The notes: generated from the sequence alone by a model not told the origin. A DNA stretch of 64,000 nt from Anaerolineaceae bacterium oral taxon 439 (GCA_001717545.1 CP017039.1:930001-994000), one strand, 5' to 3'; counted from the stretch's first letter, positions 24,400 through 33,049 are shown. Program-made: numbers and translations.

Positions 24400-24432
24400 G
24401 TTAGGCGAACCTAATCGTTAGGCAATTCTAAC
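24400..24432 (-). promoter_or_regulatory. Two DtxR/IdeR-like iron boxes over the promoter of the ABC pair
   Basis: Box 1 is TTAGGCGAACCTAA (24401-24414), with TTAGG/CCTAA arms; box 2 is GTTAGGCAATTCTAAC (24417-24432), with GTTAG/CTAAC arms. Both resemble the TTAGGTTAGSCTAACCTAA operator bound by iron-loaded DtxR/IdeR regulators. On the minus strand box 2 contains TG-T-TAGAAT (24425-24430), an extended -10, so repressor binding would block transcription when iron is ample. The regulator gene is not in the window. Confidence 0.7.
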
Positions 24433-24461
24433 ATTCCTGAGGTCGTCGGTCAAGAATCATT

Positions 24462-24477
24462 GGCAGCAATTGCTGCC
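24462..24477. promoter_or_regulatory. 16-bp perfect palindrome in the divergent intergenic region
   Basis: GGCAGCAATTGCTGCC reads the same on both strands. It lies between the leftward ABC pair and the rightward binding-protein gene (189 bp from its start), a fitting place for an operator. No matching copy was noticed elsewhere in the window. Confidence 0.4.
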
Positions 24478-24665
24478 TTGAGCATATTGATTCGAAAATT
24501 GCTCTGCTTTGGATCTGGTTTGCGTATCCGTTTGGAAAAACGACGTCCGCTGGGCGCGGATCGGGTAAAATCATTTCAACGCAGAACGCCGTCATGAATT
24601 AGATTCTTCAAACTGCAATCCAGGTACAATAAGGGATATCTCAAATCTGATGATGAAAGAGGCGA

Positions 24666-25667
24666 ATGATGAAACATAATTTACCTGTTCGAAAATCAGC
24701 GTTAGCCGTTGCGGCGGCGCTGGCGTTTGTTTTGACGAGTCTGACGGGCGTCTTTGCGATCGGCGATAAAGAAGCGCTGAACGTGGGGGCGTTGAACGGT
24801 CCGACGGCAATGGGGCTGGTCGATTTAATGCATAAAGCTGAGACTGGCGAAGCGAATTACACGTTCCAGATTTTCGGATCGCCGGACGAAGTCGTCGCCG
24901 AACTCTCGACTCAGTCGCTCGACGCGACCGCGATTCCCTGCAACCTGGCATCGGTTCTATATAACAAAACTGAAGGCAAAATCCGGCTGGCGGCGATCAA
25001 CACGCTCGGCGTCCTGTACGTTGTTGAAACGGGCGACAGCGTCCAATCGGTTGCCGACCTGAAAGGCAAAACGATTTTTGCGACGGGGAAAGGCGCGACG
25101 CCCGAAGTTGTCCTGCGGACGGTCCTGACGAAAAACGGTATTGACCCTGACAAGGACGTCACGATTGAATTCAAAAGTGAAGCGACCGAAGTCGCGGCGC
25201 TGATGAAAAACGCGGGAGACGCGGCGATCGCGATGCTGCCCCAGCCGTTCGTGACCGCCGCCGCGATGCAGAACGATAAGATTCGCGTCGCCCTCGACAT
25301 GACGAAAGAATGGAACGCGGTCAGCGACGGGAAAGACCTGATTACCGGCTGCGTCGCGATTCGCGCGGACGTCGTCAAAAAGAAAGCTGAGAAAGTCGCG
25401 GCGTTCATGGCCGATTACGCCGCCTCGGTTCAGTTCGTTCAGGAAAACGCGGGGGAAGCGGCGAAGCTGATTGAAGAATATTCGATCGTCCCGAAGGCCG
25501 CGATTGCCGAGAAGGCGCTCCCCGCCTGCAACATTGTCTTCATCGATGGAGAAAAGATGAAGACGCTGGCGGAATCATATTTTGAGCTCTTGTTCGAATT
25601 TGACCCGAAGACGGTCGGCGGAAAGCTTCCGGCTGAGGATTTCTATTATCTCCCGGCCGCGAAATAA
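24666..25667 (+). CDS. ABC substrate-binding protein, NMT1/SsuA-like
   Basis: A 333-residue exported binding protein. A signal peptide is clear (basic start, hydrophobic ALAVAAALAFVLTSLTGVFA, cut near residue 32) and there is no lipobox cysteine. The mature part has the type II periplasmic-binding fold: LNVGALNGPTAMGLVDLM, the SLDATAIPCNLASVLYN block and DLKGKTIFATGKGATPEVVL, as in the NMT1/THI5-like and sulfonate/nitrate groups. GAGG precedes the ATG. It heads a three-gene importer. Substrate cannot be named: thiamine precursors, sulfonates and aromatic compounds are all known for the family. Confidence 0.82.
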   Translation: MMKHNLPVRKSALAVAAALAFVLTSLTGVFAIGDKEALNVGALNGPTAMGLVDLMHKAETGEANYTFQIFGSPDEVVAELSTQSLDATAIPCNLASVLYNKTEGKIRLAAINTLGVLYVVETGDSVQSVADLKGKTIFATGKGATPEVVLRTVLTKNGIDPDKDVTIEFKSEATEVAALMKNAGDAAIAMLPQPFVTAAAMQNDKIRVALDMTKEWNAVSDGKDLITGCVAIRADVVKKKAEKVAAFMADYAASVQFVQENAGEAAKLIEEYSIVPKAAIAEKALPACNIVFIDGEKMKTLAESYFELLFEFDPKTVGGKLPAEDFYYLPAAK

Positions 25668-25677
25668 GTCTTTTTTC

Positions 25678-26430
25678 GTGCGTTTTGGCGCGGCGTGCTT
25701 CTGGATTCTCGTCTGGGAGCTCGCCGCGCGTTGGTATGATAATTCGTTGATTCTGGCGTCGCCGAGCCGGACGGCTGCGACGCTGGCGGCGTTGCCGATG
25801 GATCCGGCTTTCAGGCTGGCGATCGCGTCCAGTTCCGCGCGGATCGTTACTGGGTTCGCTGGGGCGCTGGTATTCGGCGTCTTCTTCGCTTTTCTGGCCA
25901 GCCGGTCGAGCTGGCTGGCGGCGCTTCTCGATCCCCCGCTTCACCTGATCCGGTCGACGCCGATCGCGAGCGTGACGATCCTGATCCTGCTTTGGGTCGG
26001 ATCGCGGAATTTATCCGTGATCGTTTCGTTTATTTCGGTCGTTCCGATCGTTTATCTGAATACGCTCGCCGGGATCCGGTCGCTCGATCCGAAGCTGCGC
26101 GAGATGGCGACGGTTTTCCGGCTTCCGTTTGGAAAACGGCTGCGGTATATCCTGCTCCCGACGGTTTTTCCCTACTTCCGCGCCGCGGTCAGCGCGGGGC
26201 TGGGCTTCTGCTGGAAGAGCGGGGTGGCGGCGGAGGTCATCGGGATCCCGTCGAACAGTATTGGCGAGAAGCTGTATCTGGCGAAGATTTACCTGAGTAC
26301 GGGCGAGCTTTTCGCCTGGACGGCGGTGGTGATCCTGCTCAGCTACCTGTTCGAACGGATCAGCCTGGCGGCGCTGGCGCGGGCGGAGCGATGGCTGACG
26401 AAGGCGTCCCCGATTTCGGAGGACGGATGA
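25678..26430 (+). CDS. ABC permease, SsuC/TauC-like
   Basis: A BPD-type permease of about 250 residues. Hydrophobic segments include AACFWILVWELAA, VTGFAGALVFGVFFAFL and SVTILILLWVGS. The EAA loop that docks the ATPase is partly seen as LREMATVFRLPFGKRLRYILLPTVFPYF. The start is uncertain: no ATG lies near, so I take GTG 25678-25680, 10 bp after the binding-protein stop, although no good ribosome binding site precedes it. The frame is open further upstream inside the previous gene. The end overlaps the ATPase start by 4 bp. Confidence 0.8.
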   Translation: MRFGAACFWILVWELAARWYDNSLILASPSRTAATLAALPMDPAFRLAIASSSARIVTGFAGALVFGVFFAFLASRSSWLAALLDPPLHLIRSTPIASVTILILLWVGSRNLSVIVSFISVVPIVYLNTLAGIRSLDPKLREMATVFRLPFGKRLRYILLPTVFPYFRAAVSAGLGFCWKSGVAAEVIGIPSNSIGEKLYLAKIYLSTGELFAWTAVVILLSYLFERISLAALARAERWLTKASPISEDG

Positions 26431-27011
26431 GCGCCGGGATTACGTTTCGTGAGGTTACGAAGCGGTTCGGTCCGGAGCTCGTCCTGGACCGTTATTCGGC
26501 TGAATTCCCGTTCGGCGAGACGACATGCCTGATGGGGCGGAGCGGCGCGGGGAAGACGACGATTTTCCGCCTGATCCTCGGGCTGATCCGTCCGGATTCC
26601 GGGACGATCGCGGGGATCGGCGGCGTTCGGGTTGTCGCCGTTTTTCAGGAAAACCGGCTGCTGCGCGGGATGAGCGCGGTGGATAACGTCCTGCTCGTCA
26701 CGGACGGGCGGGCTGAGGCGGCGCGTCGGTCCTGGTCGCTGCTGGCGCGGATGGGGCTGGATCGGGAGCTGGCGCGGAAACGGGTCGACGCGCTTTCGGG
26801 CGGTCAGCAGCGGCGCGTCGCGATCGCGCGCGCGTTGGCGGCGGAGGCGGACGTTGTCCTGATGGACGAGCCGTTAAAGGGGCTGGACGAAGCGACGGCG
26901 CGGACGGTTTGCGGCGTGATTTCGGACGAGACGCGGGAAAGGACGCTGATCTTTTCGACGCATGACCGGCGCGAGGCGGAACGGCTCTGCGCGCGGGTCG
27001 TGGAGATATAA
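26427..27011 (+). CDS. ABC ATPase, SsuB/TauB-like, short
   Basis: A 194-residue ATP-binding subunit. Walker A is LMGRSGAGKTTIF, Q-loop AVFQENRLL, signature DALSGGQQRRVAIARAL, Walker B VVLMDEPLKGLD and H-loop IFSTHDRREAERL. At 194 residues it is shorter than most SsuB-type subunits (about 250), ending soon after the H-loop, so no C-terminal regulatory part is present. The start overlaps the permease stop (ATGA); the open frame farther upstream is not coding. It converges on galE. Confidence 0.85.
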   Translation: MSAGITFREVTKRFGPELVLDRYSAEFPFGETTCLMGRSGAGKTTIFRLILGLIRPDSGTIAGIGGVRVVAVFQENRLLRGMSAVDNVLLVTDGRAEAARRSWSLLARMGLDRELARKRVDALSGGQQRRVAIARALAAEADVVLMDEPLKGLDEATARTVCGVISDETRERTLIFSTHDRREAERLCARVVEI

Positions 27012-27046
27012 AAAATTCCGCCGCTCTTACTCTTTCCTTTTTTTCG

Positions 27047-28081
27047 CTACTCCCAGCTCAGGAGCTTCAGCCGTTTTTCTCCCCATTCGATCGCAGTGCG
27101 GATGCCTTCGTCGATCGGGTACTGCGCTTTCCAGCCGAGGAGCTTCGCGGCGCGGTCGGCGTTCGCATATGCGCCGGCGACGTCGCCGGGCCGGGGCTCG
27201 GCGGTCTCGATTTTGATCTTTTTTCCGTAAACGCGCTGGAAGGCGTCGACGAGTTCTTTGACCGTCGTCCCGTTTCCACCGCCAATATTGATGACGAGAT
27301 AGCGGCAGTCCGGATCGCCGTTGCGCTCGAACGCCTGATCAAATTCGGTCAGCGCCTTAACGTGCGCCTGAGCCAGGTCCCAGATATAGATATAATCGCG
27401 GATGCCGGAGCCGTCGCGCGTTGGCCAGTTGACGCCGGTGATGGTGAAATGGTCGATTTTTCCCAGTGCGGTATCGACGAGCTTGCCGATGACATGCGAC
27501 GGTTCTTTGACGTGAATTCCGCTTCGGTATTTCGGATCGGCGCCGATGGGATTGAAATAGCGGAGCGCGATCCCTTTCATTCCGTACGCTTCGCAGGTAT
27601 CCTTCAGGACCATTTCCATGATGAATTTCGTCCGCGCGTACGGAGAGGACGGGTTGAGGTAGCTGTTTTCCGTGACGACGAAGTCCGGTTTTTCGCCGGG
27701 TTTGAGCCTGACGTCGCCGTAGACCGACGCCGACGAGCTGAAGACGATCCGTTTGCAGCCGAGTTCATGCAGAATATGGAACATCTCGTTCGACTTGGCG
27801 ACGTTTTCGCGGTAATACTCGTACGGGCTGGAGACCGAATCGGGAACGACGATCAGCGCGGCGCAGTGCAGCACGGCGTGAATATCGGGATGATCGCGGA
27901 AAATCCGCGTCAGGACGGCGCGGTCCGTAATATCGCCCTGATAGAAAATCCGTCCTTCCGTGAATTCGCGCCGTCCGGTGACGAGCGAATCGAGGATAAT
28001 CCCGGTATGCCCCGCGTCGCTGAGTGCGGAAATGACGGTGGATCCGATATAGCCGGCGCCGCCGGTAACTAAAAATTTCAT
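27047..28081 (-). CDS. galE: UDP-glucose 4-epimerase
   Basis: A 344-residue extended SDR that interconverts UDP-glucose and UDP-galactose (or the N-acetyl forms). The NAD motif is LVTGGAGYIGS at 4-14; the catalytic site has VFSSSASVYG and SSPYARTKFIME. LRYFNPIGADP and the GSGIRDYIYIWDLAQAH block are diagnostic of GalE. ATG 28079-28081 overlaps the GT2 stop by 4 bp, so the two genes are coupled; the open frame continuing upstream to 28822 is only a shadow of the GT2 gene. Separate from the sugar operon at 6-14 kb. Confidence 0.92.
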   Translation of the reverse strand: MKFLVTGGAGYIGSTVISALSDAGHTGIILDSLVTGRREFTEGRIFYQGDITDRAVLTRIFRDHPDIHAVLHCAALIVVPDSVSSPYEYYRENVAKSNEMFHILHELGCKRIVFSSSASVYGDVRLKPGEKPDFVVTENSYLNPSSPYARTKFIMEMVLKDTCEAYGMKGIALRYFNPIGADPKYRSGIHVKEPSHVIGKLVDTALGKIDHFTITGVNWPTRDGSGIRDYIYIWDLAQAHVKALTEFDQAFERNGDPDCRYLVINIGGGNGTTVKELVDAFQRVYGKKIKIETAEPRPGDVAGAYANADRAAKLLGWKAQYPIDEGIRTAIEWGEKRLKLLSWE

Positions 28082-29052
28082 GGCGTTGGTTCCTTTCCTG
28101 AGGTTGATGCGGATGCGTTGTCTTTTGCGAAGGTTTCTCGGACGATATAGACCGGGCGGTGCTTGACTTCCTGGAAAATGTACCCGATGTAGATGCCGAT
28201 GAAGCCCAGAATGAACATGAGAATGGCGGCGACGATCAGGAGCATGAACATCAGCGAGCTCCAGCCGGGCGCCAGCGTACCGGTATTGCCGCTGAGCCAG
28301 ATGGAGAGGACGTAAACGACTTCGGCGATCGCCAGGATCAGGAAAAGCCCGCCGGCGGATAACCCGATATACAGCGGTACGAGCGAAAACGAAAAGATCG
28401 CGTCCGAACCGAGCCGGAGCATTTTCCGGAACGAGTATTTCGACGCGCCGGCGATCCGTTTTTCCGGCGTGAACGGGAGGATAACGCTCCTGAAGCCGAT
28501 CCAGCTGACCATTCCGCGCAGGTAACGATGGAATTCGGGAAGCGAACGGAGCGCGTCGAGCGCCCGCCGCGACAGGAGGCGGAAATCGGCGCCGCCGGGC
28601 ACCGACGGCGTGTCGGCCAGCCGGTTTAACGCCTGGTAGAAGAGCGCCGAGGTTTTGCGCTTGAAATAGCTGAGAGACGGGTCGGCGAGGCGCTGGGTCT
28701 GGACGACGTCGTAGCCGGATTCCGCCAGCGCGATCATTTCGGGAATGAGCCTGGGCGGGTGCTGTCCGTCGCTGTCGAGCGTGACGACGTAGTCGCCGGA
28801 CGCGGCGTTGAGCCCGGCGCAAAGCGCGGCCTGATGGCCGAAGTTGCGGCTGAGATGAAGCGCGCGGACGCGGCGGTCGCTTTCGGCGATCCGGTTCAGC
28901 CGTTCTTCGCTCCCGTCGCTTGAGCCGTCGTTGACGAAAATGATTTCGGTTTGGTACGGAAGCGGGGAAAGAACGGCGCTGAGCGATTGATAAAACACGG
29001 TCAGGACCGGTTCTTCGTTATAGACGGGGGCGACGATGGAAACGGTTTTCAT
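28078..29052 (-). CDS. Family 2 glycosyltransferase, GtrB/polyprenyl-phosphate type
   Basis: A 324-residue membrane-anchored GT-A transferase. Motifs are SIVAPVYNEEPVL, IIFVNDGSSDGSEE, LSRNFGHQAALCAGL, VVTLDSDGQHPP with the metal-binding Asp-x-Asp, and GASKYSFRKM near the acceptor side. Two TM helices (about 230-252 and 265-290) end the protein, as in GtrB, which loads glucose on undecaprenyl phosphate. It is coupled to galE, so UDP-glucose or UDP-galactose is a reasonable donor. The two GT-C-like proteins at 58-63 kb could use such lipid-linked sugars. Confidence 0.87.
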   Translation of the reverse strand: MKTVSIVAPVYNEEPVLTVFYQSLSAVLSPLPYQTEIIFVNDGSSDGSEERLNRIAESDRRVRALHLSRNFGHQAALCAGLNAASGDYVVTLDSDGQHPPRLIPEMIALAESGYDVVQTQRLADPSLSYFKRKTSALFYQALNRLADTPSVPGGADFRLLSRRALDALRSLPEFHRYLRGMVSWIGFRSVILPFTPEKRIAGASKYSFRKMLRLGSDAIFSFSLVPLYIGLSAGGLFLILAIAEVVYVLSIWLSGNTGTLAPGWSSLMFMLLIVAAILMFILGFIGIYIGYIFQEVKHRPVYIVRETFAKDNASASTSGKEPTP

Positions 29053-29058
29053 TCGGCT

Positions 29059-29370
29059 TTACAGCGCCGGAACGGCGGACTGAGCTTCCTTTCGTTTTTC
29101 AGCGAGCCTTTCCTCCTGGATCAGGCGGAGCTTTTCCCGGTACCCCGCTTCAGTCTTCAGCCAGAAGCTCGCCGAAGGGCCGGTATTCTTTTCGAGCCGG
29201 TTCGCTGAATCTTCGTCGATCCTCAGCGTTCCGGCGATCAGGTTCCGCATCTTGTCGAACGTGATCCCGAGGGTTTCGGTGAAATCGAATTCCGAAATTC
29301 CATGGTCTTCGAAGAGTTCTTCGAGCGTTGCGTCCGGAGGCGTCGCTATACAGATCGTACTGAAAATCAT
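29059..29370 (-). CDS. higA: HigA-like antitoxin (helix-turn-helix)
   Basis: A 103-residue XRE-type protein. The DNA-binding part reads LEELFEDHGISEFDFTETLGITFDKMRNLIAGTLRIDEDSANRLEKNTGPSASFWL, in pieces the HigA/VapI pattern in which a toxin antidote is also the operator-binding repressor. I use ATG 29370, which has GGGAGG 7 nt upstream; an in-frame ATG at 29412 adds 14 residues that overlap the toxin remnant. No intact toxin accompanies it: the short region before it carries only broken pieces of higB. Confidence 0.72.
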   Translation of the reverse strand: MIFSTICIATPPDATLEELFEDHGISEFDFTETLGITFDKMRNLIAGTLRIDEDSANRLEKNTGPSASFWLKTEAGYREKLRLIQEERLAEKRKEAQSAVPAL

Positions 29371-29389
29371 CTTGCTGCCTCCCTTGTTC

Positions 29390-29496
29390 TCAGTGATAGT
29401 CCACAATTTCAATGATGCACACTGCCTGGCCGTCTATTTCAATTTTTTTCGAATATCAGTCTGTACGGATGCATCAAATAGAAACGTGACGATCAT
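29390..29496 (-). pseudogene. Decayed HigB-like toxin gene
   Basis: On the minus strand ATG 29494-29496 opens a 20-codon frame MIVTFLFDASVQTDIRKKLK ending in a stop. In the next frame KKIEIDGQAVCIIEIVDYH follows, ending at TGA 29390-29392. MIVxF is a typical HigB start and EIVDYH the typical HigB end just before higA, while the middle 50 or so residues are missing. Together the pieces look like a toxin gene with an internal deletion and a frameshift. Confidence 0.55.
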
Positions 29497-29570
29497 ATGA
29501 CGGCTGAACCTTAATAGTTAATTGTAATGTTTTTTTTCTCACTGTCAAAACCGTTCGCTGTCAAAGCGCG

Positions 29571-31877
29571 TCAGCGTTTCTTCAGCTTCGAGAGCGACAC
29601 GATTAATTTCTTGTCGCCGCCTTTTTCGAATCGGACGCGGACGACCTCTTCCCCATCTTCGATCAGGCTTTCAAGAACGAGGCCCGTTCCCCAGAGCGGA
29701 TGCGCGACCGGGTCGTTCGCTTTGAACTTCTGCGCAGGGAGCCCCGCGGCGGCGGCAGGCTTTTTTCCGCCCGTCGAAATCGCGGACGAGCTCGCGAAAA
29801 TCGATTCGGCCGATTTCCCGGAAGACGCGCAGGAGCGCGGAGAATCCTTGATCCTGATCTTCGAGACCCAGGTCGGTTTCGATTCCCAGCGCGGGTTTTC
29901 GCCGCTCCGCCGTCCGGCTGAAAAGCCTGCGCCGATCGATCCGGCGGAAGGGTTTTCGATAACCTGAATCAGGTTTTCGGGGATCGAATTCAGGAAGCGC
30001 GACGGAAGCGTCGTTTCGATCGACCCGAAATTCATTCGTCGTTCCGACCGCACGAGCGTCAGCTCGTTCCGCGCTCGGGTCATCCCGACGTAAAAGAGGC
30101 GGCGCTCCTCGGCCATTTCTTCCGGGTCGTCGAGGCTTCGGACATGCGGAAGGGTCCCGTCGTCCAGTCCGACGATGAAAACCCGGTTGAATTCGAGCCC
30201 TTTAACCGCGTGCAGCGTCATCAGCGTTGGCAGGTCGCTGTTATCGACGATTGTATCCTGATCGGCGACGAGGGCTAAATTCTGAAGAAATTCCGAGATC
30301 CCGCGGTCCTCGTATTCGAACGCCATCTGCCGAAGTTCCTCGACGTTTTCCCATCGGTCCGTTTCGTCCGGATCCTCGGTCAGGTAGCTTCGATAACCGA
30401 CGTCGAAGATGACCTGATCCAGGAGGGCGACGATCGAGGGATCGCCCCTGAGCCTTTCGGTCCAGCGGACCAGGAGCGCGCCGAAGTCGGCGACGGACAG
30501 CGCTCCGCGGCCGATATCGGGCCAGTACGGCGATTCCGGGCCGTTTTTCCCGAGGTCGAGAAGGACTTTTCCGACGCTCTGGCCGGCTTCAAACGCGGCC
30601 ATGCGCAGGTTCTGAAGCGTTTTCCCTCCGATCCCGCGGGCCGGTACGTTGATAACGCGCGTCAGGCTGATTTCGTCGTCCGGGTTATAGACGAGCCGCA
30701 GGTACGCGATCAGGTCCTTGATTTCGCGGCGTCCGTAGAACCGCTGTGCGCCGACGATCCGATATTGAAGGCCGCGATGCAGGAAGGCGTCTTCAAGAAG
30801 CCGCGATTGATTATTCGCACGGTAAAGGACGGCGAAGTCTTTTCCCGAAGCGGTCCGATTCGCGATCATGGCCGAAATCGTATCGACGACGTACCGCGCC
30901 TCCATTCGGTCGTCCTCCGCCTCATAGAAACGGATTTTATCGCCGTCGCCGCGGTCGCTGAAAAGCGCTTTTGGCGTGCGGTTGGCGTTGTTGTCGATAA
31001 CGGCGCGGGCGGCGTTGAGAATATTCTGGGTCGAGCGGTAGTTCTGTTCGAGGAGAATCTTTTTGCATCCGTTGAAATCCTTCTCGAATTGCAGGATATT
31101 CCTGTAATCGGCGCCGCGCCAGCGGTAGATCGACTGGTCTTCGTCGCCGACGGCGAAGAGGGAGCGGTTGACCGACGCGAGCTTGCGGAGGAGCTGGTAC
31201 TGGGCGGCGTTGGTGTCCTGAAATTCGTCGACGAGAATCTGCTCAAAGCGTTTCCCGTACCGTTCGCAGACGTCAGGATGATCCTGCAAGAGCCGGTGCG
31301 TATACAGGAGCATGTCGTCGAAGTCGACGGCGTTGCTGAGACGGAGCGCTTCCTGATATTTTTCGTAGACGCGGGCGACGATCTCGCTGCGGTAATCGCC
31401 GCGCGGCATGTCCTTCGCGAAGAGGAGGTTATTCTTGGCGTTGGAGATTTCGTTATGGACCGACTGCGGCCTGTAGAGTTTATCGTCGATATTTAATTCT
31501 TTCAGGATCCGCTTGATCAGCGTGAGCTGATCGTCGGCGTCCATGATGACGAAGTTGCTGCTGACCGGGAGAAATTCGGCTTCGCGGCGCAGGATCCGTC
31601 CGCAGATTGAGTGAAACGTTCCGATCCAGAGCGAGCCGCTGACGGTTTCGCCGAGGATATCTTCGACACGGCTGCGCATTTCGTCGGCGGCTTTGTTGGT
31701 AAAGGTGACGGCGAGGATATGATACGCCCGGATATTCAGGTCGCGGATCAGGTAAGCGACCCGCTGCGTCAGGACGCGGGTCTTTCCCGATCCCGGGCCG
31801 GCTAAGACGAGTACGGGTCCGGGCGGCGCGGTGACGGCTTCGTATTGCGCTGGGTTCAGGTGTGAATAATCGTTCAT
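29571..31877 (-). CDS. pcrA: UvrD/PcrA-family superfamily 1 DNA helicase
   Basis: A 768-residue 3'-5' DNA helicase for repair and replication-conflict removal. The SF1A motifs are all seen: LAGPGSGKTRVLTQRVAYL (I), LVDEFQDTN (II), FAVGDEDQSIYRWRGADYRN (III), EQNYRST (IV), LMTLHAVKGLEFNRVFIVG (V) and RLFYVGMTRARNEL (VI). The last 60 residues hold a Tudor-like fold (HPLWGTGLVLES..VRVRFEKGG) typical of PcrA, used to contact RNA polymerase. GGAGAGGAG lies before the ATG. The upstream neighbour is mutY on the same strand. Confidence 0.94.
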   Translation of the reverse strand: MNDYSHLNPAQYEAVTAPPGPVLVLAGPGSGKTRVLTQRVAYLIRDLNIRAYHILAVTFTNKAADEMRSRVEDILGETVSGSLWIGTFHSICGRILRREAEFLPVSSNFVIMDADDQLTLIKRILKELNIDDKLYRPQSVHNEISNAKNNLLFAKDMPRGDYRSEIVARVYEKYQEALRLSNAVDFDDMLLYTHRLLQDHPDVCERYGKRFEQILVDEFQDTNAAQYQLLRKLASVNRSLFAVGDEDQSIYRWRGADYRNILQFEKDFNGCKKILLEQNYRSTQNILNAARAVIDNNANRTPKALFSDRGDGDKIRFYEAEDDRMEARYVVDTISAMIANRTASGKDFAVLYRANNQSRLLEDAFLHRGLQYRIVGAQRFYGRREIKDLIAYLRLVYNPDDEISLTRVINVPARGIGGKTLQNLRMAAFEAGQSVGKVLLDLGKNGPESPYWPDIGRGALSVADFGALLVRWTERLRGDPSIVALLDQVIFDVGYRSYLTEDPDETDRWENVEELRQMAFEYEDRGISEFLQNLALVADQDTIVDNSDLPTLMTLHAVKGLEFNRVFIVGLDDGTLPHVRSLDDPEEMAEERRLFYVGMTRARNELTLVRSERRMNFGSIETTLPSRFLNSIPENLIQVIENPSAGSIGAGFSAGRRSGENPRWESKPTWVSKIRIKDSPRSCASSGKSAESIFASSSAISTGGKKPAAAAGLPAQKFKANDPVAHPLWGTGLVLESLIEDGEEVVRVRFEKGGDKKLIVSLSKLKKR

Positions 31878-31918
31878 GTAGACTCCTCTCCGTCCGGCGA
31901 TCCGCCGGTTTTTTTCAG

Positions 31919-33046
31919 TTATTCAGCTGGATTTGGAAGACCGGTCAGCGGCAGCGATTTTTCGTCGAGCCAATTCCGCGCGATCGCGCGGTCGACCTTC
32001 CCCATCGGGTATGCGTTCAGTTCCGACGGCCCGGCCCAGGTCAGCGCGTCAGCGCTCAACGGCTCCGCTTCGGCGTTCGCGGGAATCGTTCCGACGAACG
32101 CGTGCAGGATGATTTTGAAATGTGTGAAGGCATGCCGGTACACGCCGAAAGGGCGTCGCGGACTGAAATCGACGCCGAGCTCTTCGCGAATCTCCCGCCG
32201 GATACAATCCTCCAGACTTTCGCCCGCTTCAACTTTTCCGCCGGGAAATTCCCAAAGCCCGCCGAGGAGGCCGTTTTTCGGGCGGCGCGTCAGGAGGAGT
32301 CGTCCGTCCCCGTCCACAATGACGGCGGCGGTCACGGTCAGCGTCGGCGCTGGCGCTTTCTTTTCGACGACCGGACGGTCGCGGACTGTCCCGCGCGCGG
32401 CCGCCAGGCAGTCGTCCCGCAGCGGGCAGATCGGGCAGCGCGGCGCGGCCGGAGCGCAGATCGTCGCGCCAAGATCCATCAGCGCTTCGAGGAAATCGCC
32501 CGGCGCCACGCTGACCTTCGGATCGGCCAGGAAGCGTTCGCTGATTCGTTTTAATTCAGCTTCCGACGCTTTCGATCGCAGCGGCGCGGATAAATCAAAA
32601 AGGCGGGAATAGACGCGGCGGACGTTCCCGTCGATCGCCGGAACCGGGTTCCCGAACGCGATCGAGGAGATCGAGCCGGCGGTATACGGCCCGATTCCGG
32701 GAAGCTTCGCCAGGGCGTCCGGATCGGACGGAAGTTCGCCGCCATAGTCGCGAACGACGATCCGCGCGGCGCGATGGAGCGAGCGGGCGCGCGAATAATA
32801 GCCGAGCCCTTCCCAGCGTTTCAGAACGTCCTGTTCCCCGGCGGCGGCCAGGTCCGCGATCGTCGGAAAAGCTTCGAGCCATTTTTGATAATAAGCGATA
32901 ACGGTATCGACGCGCGTCTGCTGGAGCATGATCTCCGAGATCCAGACGCGGTACGGCGTCCGCTCCTCCCGCCAGGGAAGGCCGCGCCGATTCGGGCCGA
33001 ACCACGCGAGAAGTTTCGCGCTCAGCGGGTCCGTGTCGAGCGCCAT
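31919..33046 (-). CDS. mutY: MutY adenine glycosylase fused to a C-terminal Nudix domain
   Basis: A 375-residue A/G-specific adenine glycosylase that removes A opposite 8-oxoguanine. The start ISEIMLQQTRVDTVIAYY, the helix-hairpin-helix LPGIGPYTAGSISSIAFG and the catalytic VPAIDGNVRRV are clear. Four cysteines (C-x6-C-x2-C-x5-C, in CAPAAPRCPICPLRDDC) bind a 4Fe-4S cluster. The second half is a Nudix domain with a complete box, GKVEAGESLEDCIRREIREE, so it may keep hydrolase activity, whereas the C-terminal domain of ordinary MutY is an inactive Nudix relative. Nudix fusions are known in several phyla. Confidence 0.93.
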   Translation of the reverse strand: MALDTDPLSAKLLAWFGPNRRGLPWREERTPYRVWISEIMLQQTRVDTVIAYYQKWLEAFPTIADLAAAGEQDVLKRWEGLGYYSRARSLHRAARIVVRDYGGELPSDPDALAKLPGIGPYTAGSISSIAFGNPVPAIDGNVRRVYSRLFDLSAPLRSKASEAELKRISERFLADPKVSVAPGDFLEALMDLGATICAPAAPRCPICPLRDDCLAAARGTVRDRPVVEKKAPAPTLTVTAAVIVDGDGRLLLTRRPKNGLLGGLWEFPGGKVEAGESLEDCIRREIREELGVDFSPRRPFGVYRHAFTHFKIILHAFVGTIPANAEAEPLSADALTWAGPSELNAYPMGKVDRAIARNWLDEKSLPLTGLPNPAE

Positions 33047-33049
33047 GAG

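Noticed and set aside
27047-28822. A 591-residue fusion with GalE at its C-terminus
   Set aside because: The first 247 residues are basic, low-complexity antisense-like sequence that overlaps the GT2 gene; GalE begins at its own ATG 28081.
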